Part shown: positions 1 to 7,368 of the stretch, piece after piece
Layout: every line of letters begins with the position of its first letter
How positions within the stretch are numbered: position 1 is the stretch's first letter
NCBI GenBank assembly: GCA_030592825.1
Contig: JAUVIG010000109.1
Coordinates: forward strand, 1 to 9,870
Reading direction: 5' to 3'
From: Chlorobiota bacterium
Lineage (GTDB): Bacteria > Bacteroidota > Bacteroidia > Bacteroidales > JAADGE01
DNA: 9,870 nt
Position numbers and translations under genes: made by a program
Notes under the pieces: generated by a model
Told to the model about the DNA's origin: nothing
The model's database searches: none
The model's input: only the letters and a program-made list of their open reading frames with translations

Positions 1-1211
1 CTGCCGCTGATCATTTCGTAAAGTACAAACATAACATGCCCGCCGTCTAATGCGGGAATAGGAAGTACGTTAACAACACCCAGTATAATTGAAAGAAATG
101 CTGTCATAAGCCAAAAGCTGTGCCAATCCCATTTGCTCGGAAACATACTGCCTATGGCACCGAAACTGCCTAATGATTTGTATGCTTCTGTTTCCGGATT
201 AAAAATAAGTTTAAATTGTCTTAAATAATCTCTTATTTGCTCACCGCCCATAGAAATTCCTGCCGGTATTGATTCAAAGAAAGTATAAGCTTGATGTTCT
301 GTTTTAATTCCTGCCAGAGGATCTGTTGCAACACCTATCATTCCGGAACTGTCAACTTCAACTGTCAATGTATTTATGCCTCCCGATCTTTGAATTGTAA
401 TTTCTGCGCTTGAACTTTTATGACTTTTAAAATAATTAACATATTGATCAAAAAAATGAAGTGAACTGTCATTCACAGCAATAAACTTATCTCCTTTTTT
501 CAGTCCTGCTTTATATGCGTTTGAATTTTCCAAAACAGAATCAATAATAAATTCAGAGCGGATACCTATGAATCCTCTTCTCCCGGCAATAATAGATTTC
601 ATGTGAGTAGAATCATTGATAATAATCTCTATAAGTTTTCTGTCTCTGTTAATTTGAACAGTTTTATCATCACTTAATAATATTTCCTTTTGGATTTCTT
701 TAAATTTTTCAAACTTTATATTGTTGATTGACAGTATTTTATCTCCGTTCCTGAATCCTATTTCTGAACCTGTGTCATTTGTTGTAATACCGTATTTCAT
801 ATTCTCAACAGGAACATAATCCTCACCCCAAATAAACAACACACATATATATATAAAACCTGCCAGAACAAAATTCATAATTACACCTCCGAGCATAATC
901 AATAATCGTTGCCAAGATTTCTTAGATCTGAATTCATAAGGTTGTGGCGGCTGTTTCATTTGTTCTTTATCCATTGATTCATCAATCATTCCGGATATCT
1001 TAACATAACCTCCTAAAGGCAACCAACCTATGCCGTATTCGGTTTCACCTTTTTTTATTTTGAATAATGAAAACCACGGATTAAAAAATAAATAAAATTT
1101 CTCAACTCTTGTTTTGAACAATCTTGCAAATGCAAAATGTCCGAATTCATGCAAAATAACGAGTATTGATAAACTTAACAGTAATTGTAATGTTTTTATG
1201 AGAAAAACCAT
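1..1211 (-). CDS. rseP: RseP-type site-2 intramembrane zinc metalloprotease, C-terminus outside window
   Basis: Inner-membrane protease of the RseP/S2P (M50) family, which cuts membrane-embedded substrates such as anti-sigma factors and leftover signal peptides. I translated 403 codons from the ATG at 1209-1211 before the window edge. The zinc motif HEFGH is at residues 21-25 inside the first hydrophobic segment. A second hydrophobic stretch lies near residues 103-128. Two PDZ-like regions follow, marked by GFRNGDKI and AGLKKGDKF. The NVLPIPALDGGH motif at residues 381-392 supplies the third zinc ligand, D389. All catalytic residues are therefore present, and I estimate about 40-50 C-terminal residues are missing. 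Two PDZ copies match the RseP layout rather than single-PDZ S2Ps. The start is 19 nt after the dxr stop, so cotranscription with dxr is likely. The actual substrate in this organism cannot be told from sequence. Confidence 0.95.
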   Translation of the reverse strand, partial: MVFLIKTLQLLLSLSILVILHEFGHFAFARLFKTRVEKFYLFFNPWFSLFKIKKGETEYGIGWLPLGGYVKISGMIDESMDKEQMKQPPQPYEFRSKKSWQRLLIMLGGVIMNFVLAGFIYICVLFIWGEDYVPVENMKYGITTNDTGSEIGFRNGDKILSINNIKFEKFKEIQKEILLSDDKTVQINRDRKLIEIIINDSTHMKSIIAGRRGFIGIRSEFIIDSVLENSNAYKAGLKKGDKFIAVNDSSLHFFDQYVNYFKSHKSSSAEITIQRSGGINTLTVEVDSSGMIGVATDPLAGIKTEHQAYTFFESIPAGISMGGEQIRDYLRQFKLIFNPETEAYKSLGSFGAIGSMFPSKWDWHSFWLMTAFLSIILGVVNVLPIPALDGGHVMFVLYEMISG

Positions 1212-1230
1212 ATTTGTATCTTATTTTTTG

Positions 1231-2391
1231 TTATTTAATTAATTCTTGAGCGATAATTCTTGCTTTTTTATCACTTTCTATATAATCATCTAATGTCGGT
1301 TGGTCGACAAAATTAACTTTATTAATTGTTTTTTCAATAATTTCCGGAATTTCCGTAAATTTTATTTGATCTTTTAAAAAATTTTCAACAGCAATTTCAT
1401 TTACAGCATTCATTATACAAGCAGCATTTCCGCCTTTTTGCATAACATCATATGCTATTTGAATATTCCTGAATTTCAATGTATCAGGTTTTTCAAAGGT
1501 CAATTTCGGATAATTAAGAAAATTAAAACGTTCGAAATTTGATTTTATTCTGTCCGGATATGTCAGTGCATATTGTATCGGCAACTTCATATCCGGCAAG
1601 CCCATTTGTGCTTTCATAGAGCCGTCGATAAATTGTACTATTGAATGAATAATTGACTGCGGATGTACAATTATCTCAATTTGTTCCGGTTTCAGATCAA
1701 ACAACCATTTTGCTTCAATGGCTTCTAAACCTTTGTTCATCATAGTTGCTGAATCAATAGTAACCTTTGCACCCATATCCCAGTTCGGATGTTTCAATGC
1801 TTGGTCTTTAGTAACTTCTTTTAATTCGTTTATAGTTTTTGTTCTGAAAGGCCCGCCGGATGCCGTCAAATATATTTTCTCAATTTCATTATGAAATTCA
1901 CCGGCAAGAGATTGAAAAATTGCAGAATGTTCCGAATCAACAGGAAAAATATTTACATTATGTTCTTTTACTAATTTTGAAATTAAATCACCTGCAATAA
2001 CTAAAGTCTCTTTATTTGCAAGTGCAATATTTTTTTTGGATTTTATCGCATTAATAGTTGGTAACAGTCCGGAAAAACCAACCATTGCCGTTAAAACAAT
2101 ATCAATATTATCAGATTCTGTAATTTGTTCTATTGAATTGTTACCTGCATACACTTTAATCGGTAAATGTGATAATGCATTCGAAATCTTTTTATATTCT
2201 TTTTCATTAGCAATAACAACGGAATTCGGATTAAATTCAATTGCTTGCCTAATCAGTAAATCGGCATTATTTCCGGCAGTGAGAACATCAACTTCAAAAT
2301 AGTCTGTGTTTTCTCTGATTACTTCAAGAGTTTGTGTTCCTATTGAGCCCGTTGAACCGAGAATTGCTATTTTTTTTTTATTTTCGTTCAT
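1231..2391 (-). CDS. dxr: 1-deoxy-D-xylulose 5-phosphate reductoisomerase
   Basis: Cytosolic NADPH-dependent enzyme that converts DXP to 2-C-methyl-D-erythritol 4-phosphate, the first committed step of the MEP isoprenoid pathway. With the start at 2391 the protein is 386 aa, the usual family length, and opens directly with the nucleotide-binding strand and GSTGSIG (residues 12-18). Further family motifs are LANKET, PVDSEHSA (metal ligands D152 and E154), ASGGPFR, HPNWDMG, NKGLE (N219, K220, E223) and HPQSIIHS. The open frame extends 22 codons upstream to 2457, but that extension is encoded by the repeat and hairpin leader, has no counterpart in the family, and would delay the Rossmann strand. 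I therefore reject it. The chosen ATG sits inside an AACAATNN repeat unit. rseP follows after 19 nt. ispE, from the same pathway, lies two genes upstream. Confidence 0.97.
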   Translation of the reverse strand: MNENKKKIAILGSTGSIGTQTLEVIRENTDYFEVDVLTAGNNADLLIRQAIEFNPNSVVIANEKEYKKISNALSHLPIKVYAGNNSIEQITESDNIDIVLTAMVGFSGLLPTINAIKSKKNIALANKETLVIAGDLISKLVKEHNVNIFPVDSEHSAIFQSLAGEFHNEIEKIYLTASGGPFRTKTINELKEVTKDQALKHPNWDMGAKVTIDSATMMNKGLEAIEAKWLFDLKPEQIEIIVHPQSIIHSIVQFIDGSMKAQMGLPDMKLPIQYALTYPDRIKSNFERFNFLNYPKLTFEKPDTLKFRNIQIAYDVMQKGGNAACIMNAVNEIAVENFLKDQIKFTEIPEIIEKTINKVNFVDQPTLDDYIESDKKARIIAQELIK

Positions 2392-2411
2392 TGTTGTATT
2401 GTTGTATTGCT
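2388..2411 (-). repeat. Tandem 8-mer array AACAATNN, three units, over the dxr start
   Basis: On the minus strand the units are AGCAATAC, AACAATAC and AACAATGA in exact 8-nt register. The dxr ATG is within the last unit. The same 8-mer recurs at 2481-2496 and 9134-9173. Confidence 0.7.
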
Positions 2412-2511
2412 GAATTACTTTCAGTGAGAGTTCTCCGAAATAATCGGAATAAGTCACTCCGAAACATTTTGGAGGCTTCGCTATTGTTGCATTGCCTGCA
2501 TGCCGGCAGGC
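2410..2511. repeat. Four consecutive hairpins in the dxr leader
   Basis: Inverted repeats follow each other: CTGAA/TTCAG (2410-2424), TCCGA/TCGGA (2434-2448), CTCCGAA/TTTGGAG (2457-2474, one G-T pair) and GCCTGC/GCAGGC (2494-2511). CTCCGAAA is also directly repeated at 2433-2440 and 2457-2464. The outer parts carry AACAATNN units (2481-2496, one perfect and one degenerate copy). This may be a dispersed repeat or a structured mRNA leader; sequence alone does not decide. The rest of the M23-dxr gap (2512-2598) is AT-rich with only the promoter candidate. Confidence 0.55.
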
Positions 2512-2526
2512 TGTTTTTTAGTAATG

Positions 2527-2559
2527 CAAATTTAAAATAAAAAAGTAAACAGTATTCAA
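2527..2559 (-). promoter_or_regulatory. Candidate promoter for dxr-rseP
   Basis: On the minus strand, TAAATTTG (2534-2527) fits TAnnTTTG, with a TTG at 2559-2557, 22 nt upstream, slightly further than ideal. The start would be near 2520, giving dxr a leader of about 130 nt that contains all the hairpins described at 2410-2511. Confidence 0.4.
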
Positions 2560-2598
2560 GTAGGCCAAAATTTCAAGTTTCAAATTTTCATTTCTAAA

Positions 2599-3456
2599 CT
2601 AAAAAGTAATATAATCTCTTGGATTTGTAGGTGTTCCGTTATGCCATAATTCAAAGTGAAGATGAGGTCCTGTAGTTTGTTCACCCGAATTTCCGACTAA
2701 AGCAATTGATTCACCGGTTTTTACCCGATCACCTACTTTTTTTAAAATAACAGAATTATGCTTATAAAACGATATTAAATTCCAATTATGTTGAATACCG
2801 ATAATATAACCTGTTTCTACACTCCAAGTAGAGATGATAACGGTTCCGGATAAAGTTGCCTGAACAGTTTCGTCTTTTCCCGGAACAATGTCAATTCCGA
2901 AATGAGATTTTTCACGATCAAATTCATTACTTACAATACCTTTCAACGGAACAATAAAGTGCAAGTTATGAAGGGTTTCCTTAATTTCATTTTTCAGTGC
3001 ATTCAGGCTTCCGGCATCGGGTTCTTCTAACTCTGCCCTGATGATTGAATCTAAATCTGAACTTTCAAAATCAGATTTGCTGATTGTCAAAGAAGTATCA
3101 TTATAAATTTTTTCTATACTGAAAGTATCAGTTGGTATATTGCCTTCTAAAATATTTTTTAACTGTATAAGATATTTTTCTTCCGAAAGTATCTTTCTCT
3201 CCAAAGAATCTATCATTAATGAATGTTCAATAACTTTATTCTTCAGACCTAAACTTGCTTTTGCGGGAATAAGCATATTCAGAGGTGTGAAAATTAACAG
3301 AAAAAAGACAAATATTATAATAATTAATACGCTTCCTCCTAAAATTGAAAATATTACACCTCTTGATAACCTTATAGATTTAACTTCCTCAAAAGATTGA
3401 TCATCAAAAATTGTTAAACGAAGTTTTCGGTTCTTTTTTTTCTTTATTTCTTCCAT
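2599..3456 (-). CDS. Membrane-anchored M23 (LytM-type) peptidase
   Basis: 285-aa protein of the M23 zinc endopeptidase family, whose members cut peptidoglycan cross-links or act as regulators of such enzymes. A lysine-rich cytoplasmic N-terminus (residues 1-30) precedes one strong transmembrane segment at about 34-58. A polar, probably coiled linker covers about 70-165, and the M23 domain fills 166-285. The zinc-site residues look intact: H185 and D189 in HFGID, H233 in YKHN, and H265/H267 in GPHLHFE. The protein should therefore be catalytically able and face the periplasm. It lies 41 nt downstream of ispE and has its own candidate -7 box at 3476-3483. The single-TM plus LytM layout resembles MepM- or NlpD-like envelope proteins, but no LysM domain is present. 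The exact substrate and gene name cannot be assigned. Confidence 0.93.
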   Translation of the reverse strand: MEEIKKKKNRKLRLTIFDDQSFEEVKSIRLSRGVIFSILGGSVLIIIIFVFFLLIFTPLNMLIPAKASLGLKNKVIEHSLMIDSLERKILSEEKYLIQLKNILEGNIPTDTFSIEKIYNDTSLTISKSDFESSDLDSIIRAELEEPDAGSLNALKNEIKETLHNLHFIVPLKGIVSNEFDREKSHFGIDIVPGKDETVQATLSGTVIISTWSVETGYIIGIQHNWNLISFYKHNSVILKKVGDRVKTGESIALVGNSGEQTTGPHLHFELWHNGTPTNPRDYITF

Positions 3457-3475
3457 ACAGATATAAAATAAGTTG

Positions 3476-3483
3476 CAAAAGTA
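3476..3483 (-). promoter_or_regulatory. Candidate -7 box for the M23 peptidase gene
   Basis: Minus-strand TACTTTTG matches TAnnTTTG in the 41-nt gap between ispE and the M23 gene, about 20 nt before the ATG. No matching TTTG/TTG box stands at the usual distance upstream, so this may only be a weak internal promoter, or chance. Confidence 0.3.
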
Positions 3484-3497
3484 AAAAAAATATGAAT

Positions 3498-4313
3498 TTA
3501 TGTTGCAGGTTTTTGTATATAATAAAAATATGTAAGAAATTCATCCGGTATAACAGGCTTATCGTTAAAAATCCCATAAACTGCTGCACCGCTTCCGCTC
3601 ATTTGTGCATAAACAGCTCCCGATTCATATAAAGTATCTTTTATTTTTTTAATTTCCGGAAAACTTTTAAAAATAGTGTTTTCAAAATCATTTAATATAT
3701 TTTTTTTCCATTCGTTTACAGAAAGTGTAATTAAATTTTTTAATGATTTTTTAGGAGGTACGGCTTGTATTTCGGAAAACGCGACTTTTGTCGGGATGTG
3801 TATATCCGGTTTAACAATAAGGATAAAGTATTTTGAAAGGTCTAATTTAATTTCACTGAATATATTACCGGTACCTTCAGCAAAAACAGCTTTGTTTTTT
3901 ATAAAAACCGGGCAATCACTGCCTAATTGTTGTGCTAAATCTTCAAGACTGTTATCAGATATCTTAAGTTTAAAATGATCATTTAAAGATTTTAACATAA
4001 AACTTGCATCAGAAGATCCGCCGCCGAGACCTGCACCGGTTGGTATTATTTTATGAAGATGTATTTCTAATTCGGGAAGATTAAATTCTTTTCTTAATAA
4101 TTTATATGCTTTCAGAGTTAGATTATCTTTTTCTTCAATATCAAGATTAATACCTGTATTTGCAAATTTTGTATTTTTAGTAGTCTCAACAAACTCTAAT
4201 ATGTCTGAAAGGTCAACAGGGTAGAAAACAGTTTCAATATTATGATAACCGTCAGATCTTTTCTTTACAATATTTAATCCAATATTTATTTTTGCATTTG
4301 GAAATACAAGCAT
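3498..4313 (-). CDS. ispE: 4-diphosphocytidyl-2-C-methyl-D-erythritol kinase
   Basis: GHMP-superfamily kinase that phosphorylates CDP-methylerythritol with ATP, the fourth MEP-pathway step. The 271-aa length is normal to slightly short for the family. The N-terminal motif has the family lysine (K8) in NAKINIGL. The ATP-binding glycine loop PTGAGLGGGSSDAS lies at residues 91-104, the catalytic aspartate is D133 in GSDCPVF, and motif 3 (AQMSGSGAAVYG) is at 236-247. The start at 4313 gives the expected N-terminus beginning a few residues before the substrate motif. It is the first gene of the minus-strand group ispE, M23 peptidase, dxr, rseP, and is divergent from accA across 141 bp. No convincing TAnnTTTG box for ispE was found in that gap; TACATTTT is only a near match. 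Confidence 0.96.
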   Translation of the reverse strand: MLVFPNAKINIGLNIVKKRSDGYHNIETVFYPVDLSDILEFVETTKNTKFANTGINLDIEEKDNLTLKAYKLLRKEFNLPELEIHLHKIIPTGAGLGGGSSDASFMLKSLNDHFKLKISDNSLEDLAQQLGSDCPVFIKNKAVFAEGTGNIFSEIKLDLSKYFILIVKPDIHIPTKVAFSEIQAVPPKKSLKNLITLSVNEWKKNILNDFENTIFKSFPEIKKIKDTLYESGAVYAQMSGSGAAVYGIFNDKPVIPDEFLTYFYYIQKPAT

Positions 4314-4392
4314 AATTTTTTTATTAACGTGAATAAAATGTAATAGTAAGAAATTCAGATTATTGTATAAATGTTAATTTCTTTAATAACTT

Positions 4393-4421
4393 TTTGCTTA
4401 TAATACTTCGATTTATATTTG
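4393..4421 (+). promoter_or_regulatory. Candidate Bacteroidota promoter for accA
   Basis: A TTTG box (4393-4396) and a perfect TAnnTTTG box (TATATTTG, 4414-4421) are 17 nt apart, close to the about 19-nt spacing known for Bacteroidota sigma-ABfr promoters. The predicted transcript start is near 4428, giving a leader of about 27 nt before the accA ATG at 4455. The -7 box overlaps the palindrome at 4418-4433. Confidence 0.6.
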
Positions 4422-4433
4422 TAAATTTACAAA
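4418..4433. promoter_or_regulatory. Perfect 16-bp palindrome over the accA -7 box, possible operator
   Basis: TTTGTAAATTTACAAA reads the same on both strands. It begins inside the TATATTTG -7 box and covers the predicted transcription start, where a dimeric repressor would block transcription. It lies in the divergent ispE-accA gap, so it could affect both genes. No regulator is encoded nearby. AT-rich DNA makes short palindromes easier to find by chance, which limits confidence. Confidence 0.4.
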
Positions 4434-4454
4434 CTCATTTTTAAAATAAAAATT

Positions 4455-5408
4455 ATGATTTTACTTGATTTTGAACAACCCGTTGGAAAACTTCAAGAAC
4501 AATTAGAGAAAGCTAAAGAAATTGGAGAACAATCCGGTGTTGATGTCAGTCAAACGATAAAAGACTTAGAAAAGAAAATAAATTCAACAAGAAAGAATAT
4601 CTATTCAAATTTAACTTCTTGGCAAAGAGTTCAAGTATCCAGACATCCTTCAAGACCATATACATTAGCTTATATTAAACATATTACCAATGATGATTTT
4701 ATTGAACTTCACGGCGACCGCGGTGTAAAAGATGATAAAGCAATGATAGGCGGATTCGGTACAATTGATGGTGAAACTGTTATGTTTATCGGTCAGCAAA
4801 AAGGTTTTGATACAAAAAGCAGGCAATACAGAAATTTCGGGATGGCAAACCCCGAAGGTTACAGAAAGGCTTTACGATTAATGAAATTAGCAGAAAAGTT
4901 TAATAAACCTATTGTTACTTTAATAGATACTCCCGGAGCTTATCCCGGTCTGGAAGCAGAAGAAAGAGGGCAAGGAGAAGCCATTGCCAGAAATATCTAC
5001 GAAATGTTTAAATTGAAAGTTCCCGTTATTTGTGTTATAATTGGTGAGGGAGCATCAGGAGGAGCAATCGGAATAGGTGTAGGTGATAAAGTTTTTATGC
5101 TTGAAAATACATGGTATTCAGTTATCTCTCCTGAATCTTGTTCCTCAATTTTATGGAGAAGTTGGGAATATAAAGAAAAAGCTGCAGAAGCTTTAAAACT
5201 GACTCCCGAAGATATGTACTCAAACGGTATAGTTGACGGTATTATTGATGAACCCTTAGGCGGAGCACATGTTAATCCCGAAGAAAGGTATAAAAAAGTA
5301 AAAGATGTTTTGAAAAAAGAAATAGCTGAATTAAAAAAAATATCACCGGAGGAACGCATAGAAAAAAGAATGAAAAAGTATATTGATATTGGAATTTATA
5401 ATGAATAG
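4455..5408 (+). CDS. accA: Acetyl-CoA carboxylase, carboxyltransferase subunit alpha
   Basis: Alpha half of the carboxyltransferase that moves the carboxyl group from biotin-BCCP to acetyl-CoA to form malonyl-CoA for fatty acid synthesis. Its expected partner AccD is not in the window. The 317-aa length is typical. The N-terminal helical, coiled-coil-like segment (residues about 8-50) is followed by the crotonase-fold domain. Recognisable motifs are RHPSRPYTLAYI (63-74), ELHGDRG, GQQKG, FGMANPEGYRKALRLM (128-143), DTPGAYPG (158-165), and the oxyanion-hole region GEGASGGA (197-204) followed by WYSVISPESC. No residue appears lost. The gene has a candidate promoter 34-62 nt upstream and sits alone on its strand. 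dnaB starts 243 nt further on, after a palindromic repeat. Confidence 0.97.
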   Translation: MILLDFEQPVGKLQEQLEKAKEIGEQSGVDVSQTIKDLEKKINSTRKNIYSNLTSWQRVQVSRHPSRPYTLAYIKHITNDDFIELHGDRGVKDDKAMIGGFGTIDGETVMFIGQQKGFDTKSRQYRNFGMANPEGYRKALRLMKLAEKFNKPIVTLIDTPGAYPGLEAEERGQGEAIARNIYEMFKLKVPVICVIIGEGASGGAIGIGVGDKVFMLENTWYSVISPESCSSILWRSWEYKEKAAEALKLTPEDMYSNGIVDGIIDEPLGGAHVNPEERYKKVKDVLKKEIAELKKISPEERIEKRMKKYIDIGIYNE

Positions 5409-5466
5409 TACAGATATTTTGATTGCTCAAAAAAAAACCATATAAGCTGACTTAAAAAATGAATTT

Positions 5467-5547
5467 GCCTGAAAGGCATATACATAACAGCCCTGTCCGA
5501 AGGGCAGGGTAATGAAAAAGTGAATTACGTCAAGCCCTCGAAAGGGC
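5467..5547. repeat. REP-like cluster of palindromes between accA and dnaB
   Basis: Three hairpins share GAA-containing loops and GC-rich stems: GCCT-GAA-AGGC (5467-5477); CCCTGTCC-GAA-GGGCAGGG (5491-5509, 8 bp with one G-T pair); and GCCCT-CGAA-AGGGC (5534-5547). Between the last two, GTAAT (5509-5513) pairs with ATTAC (5524-5528). The GC content stands out sharply from the surroundings. The style resembles dispersed palindromic repeats seen in many Bacteroidota genomes. No T-run follows, so it is not a standard terminator. The remainder of the 243-bp gap holds no gene or clear promoter. Confidence 0.65.
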
Positions 5548-5651
5548 GGTATATTCAATGTGTATTACAATAAAACAAATAAGAGTATTCAATATTTTAA
5601 ACTGTAACAAAGGCTGTCTCTGTTTTTAATCACAATTCTATAACTTAAAGA

Positions 5652-7217
5652 ATGGCAAAACAAACTACAAAAACATATAAGAAAAAAACTGTTTTTGATA
5701 TAAATGATCAATTCGGTAAACTTCCGCCTCAAGCAATTGATATTGAGATGGACGTATTGGGAGCATTAATGCTTGAAAGAGGAAAAGATATTGTAGTCCT
5801 TGATATTTTAACACCGGATAGTTTTTACAAAACCGAACACCAAAAAATATTTAAAGCAATTTATGATCTGTCAGTAAACCATCAACCGATTGATTATCAC
5901 ACAATTATTGAAAAACTGAAAAGTAACGGTAATCTTGATGAAGTAGGCGGTCCGGCATATGTTATAAGTTTATCTCAAAGAGTTGGTTCTGCAGCCCATA
6001 TTGAATATCATTCAAAGATTATTGCAGAGAAATTTATTCAAAGAGAATTAATACGCGTAAGTTCTGAAATTCAAAAACGTTCATTTGATGATACCGAAGA
6101 TGTTAATGATCTTTTGGAATTTTCTCAACAACAAATGTTTGAACTGGCACTGGGAAGTGTAAAAAGAGATGCAGTAAAGATTGATTTAGTATTGAATGAT
6201 GCCATTACCCAAATTGAAGAAGCAAGAAACAGAGAAGACGGTTTAAGTGGTGTCCCTTCAGGTTTTTCAAGCCTTGACCGAATAACATCAGGATGGCAAA
6301 ATTCTGATCTTGTAATTATTGCTGCCCGCCCTTCAATGGGTAAAACAGCATTTGTTCTGACAATGGCAAGAAATATATCTGTTAATCACGGTAAAAGTGT
6401 TGCTTTGTTTTCTCTTGAGATGTCTTCTATACAATTGGTAACACGTTTAATATCTTCCGAAACTGAATTAGGAAGTGAAAAATTAAGAAGCGGAAATTTA
6501 AAAGAACATGAATGGCAACAATTAGAACATAAAATAAAAGGATTGGAGAAAGCAAAGATATATATTGATGATACACCTGCAATCAGCTTGTTTGAAATAC
6601 GCTCAAAATGCAGAAAACTAAAAACCCGTGAAAATATTGATCTAATAGTAATTGACTATTTGCAATTAATGGCCGGACCACCGGAAACAAGAGGAAACAG
6701 AGAACAAGAAGTTAGTACAATATCAAGAGGATTAAAAGCCATAGCAAAAGAATTAAACCTTCCAATTATTGCCCTTTCGCAGTTGAATCGTTCAGTTGAA
6801 ATGCGATCAGGACTTAAAAGACCGCAACTTTCAGATTTGAGAGAATCGGGTGCTATTGAGCAAGATGCCGACATTGTAATGTTTATACACAGACCTGAAA
6901 AAATGGGCTTAACAGAAGATGAAGCCGGAAATTCAACCAGAGGTTTGGCACAGATAATTATTGCAAAACATCGTAACGGAGCTGTTACAGATATTGATTT
7001 AAGATTCAGAGAAGAATTTGCAAGATTTGAAGAGTTTAACGAAGCTTTTCTTCAACCCATAGAAGGAGAAGCTGACGGCGGTAATAAAACATCTTTTGAA
7101 TCAAAAATGAATAACGATGATGATTATTTCGATTCATTAAATAATGAAAAAGATAAAGATAAAGATGTGTTTGATAAAACCGGCTTTGATAATAATGACG
7201 GAGATACTCCGTTTTAA
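5652..7217 (+). CDS. dnaB: Replicative DNA helicase DnaB
   Basis: Hexameric helicase that unwinds DNA ahead of the replication fork. The 521-aa protein has the DnaB N-terminal domain (about 24-125: PPQAIDIEMDVLGALM), a linker helix, and a RecA-like C-terminal domain (about 190-470). Walker A is ARPSMGKTAF (225-234, K231), the catalytic glutamate is in SLEMS (E255), Walker B is LIVIDYLQLM (331-340, D335), followed by SQLNRSVE and the arginine-finger region KHRNG (439-443). No intein interrupts the Walker A or other conserved blocks, which are frequent intein sites in DnaB. After the helicase core comes a disordered, Asp/Asn/Lys-rich tail of about 50 residues ending DGDTPF, unusually like the tip of single-strand binding protein. 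No clear promoter box was found in the upstream gap. Confidence 0.97.
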   Translation: MAKQTTKTYKKKTVFDINDQFGKLPPQAIDIEMDVLGALMLERGKDIVVLDILTPDSFYKTEHQKIFKAIYDLSVNHQPIDYHTIIEKLKSNGNLDEVGGPAYVISLSQRVGSAAHIEYHSKIIAEKFIQRELIRVSSEIQKRSFDDTEDVNDLLEFSQQQMFELALGSVKRDAVKIDLVLNDAITQIEEARNREDGLSGVPSGFSSLDRITSGWQNSDLVIIAARPSMGKTAFVLTMARNISVNHGKSVALFSLEMSSIQLVTRLISSETELGSEKLRSGNLKEHEWQQLEHKIKGLEKAKIYIDDTPAISLFEIRSKCRKLKTRENIDLIVIDYLQLMAGPPETRGNREQEVSTISRGLKAIAKELNLPIIALSQLNRSVEMRSGLKRPQLSDLRESGAIEQDADIVMFIHRPEKMGLTEDEAGNSTRGLAQIIIAKHRNGAVTDIDLRFREEFARFEEFNEAFLQPIEGEADGGNKTSFESKMNNDDDYFDSLNNEKDKDKDVFDKTGFDNNDGDTPF

Positions 7218-7308
7218 TTGTAATAAAACTCTCTGTTTTTCAGTAATAAAAAAATTAAAAATCGAATTTTCGTATGTGCTGTAAAGTAACTTATTGCAGG
7301 AAATTGTG

Positions 7309-7316
7309 TATCTTTG
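7309..7316 (+). promoter_or_regulatory. Candidate -7 box for the DUF433 gene
   Basis: TATCTTTG is a perfect TAnnTTTG element 52 nt upstream of the DUF433 ATG at 7369. The -33 region has only TTG trinucleotides at non-ideal spacing. Copies of the 10-mer TGTAAAGTAA lie at 7280-7289 and 7315-7324, bracketing the box, and could be operator half-sites for an autoregulated antitoxin. That role is inference. Confidence 0.45.
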
Positions 7317-7368
7317 TAAAGTAAAACAAAAATATAAAATAAAAACTAAACCGGTATAAGAATCAGAT

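Noticed and set aside
2392..2457. 22-codon N-terminal extension of dxr to an upstream ATG at 2457
   Set aside because: It is encoded by the hairpin and AACAATNN repeat region, has no place in the Dxr family, and the internal ATG at 2391 gives the normal length and N-terminus.
2494..2519. GCCTGC/GCAGGC hairpin followed by TGTTTTTT, as a rho-independent terminator
   Set aside because: The T-run follows only on the plus strand, while both flanking genes are transcribed on the minus strand, so no gene would end there. It is more likely part of a repeat or leader.
4997..5359. 120-codon open frame antisense to accA
   Set aside because: It lies entirely inside accA on the opposite strand and has no recognisable domain; accA is unambiguous.
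6324..6360. Intein in dnaB at the Walker A motif
   Set aside because: The Walker A segment runs uninterrupted into the conserved following residues and the total length is normal for DnaB.
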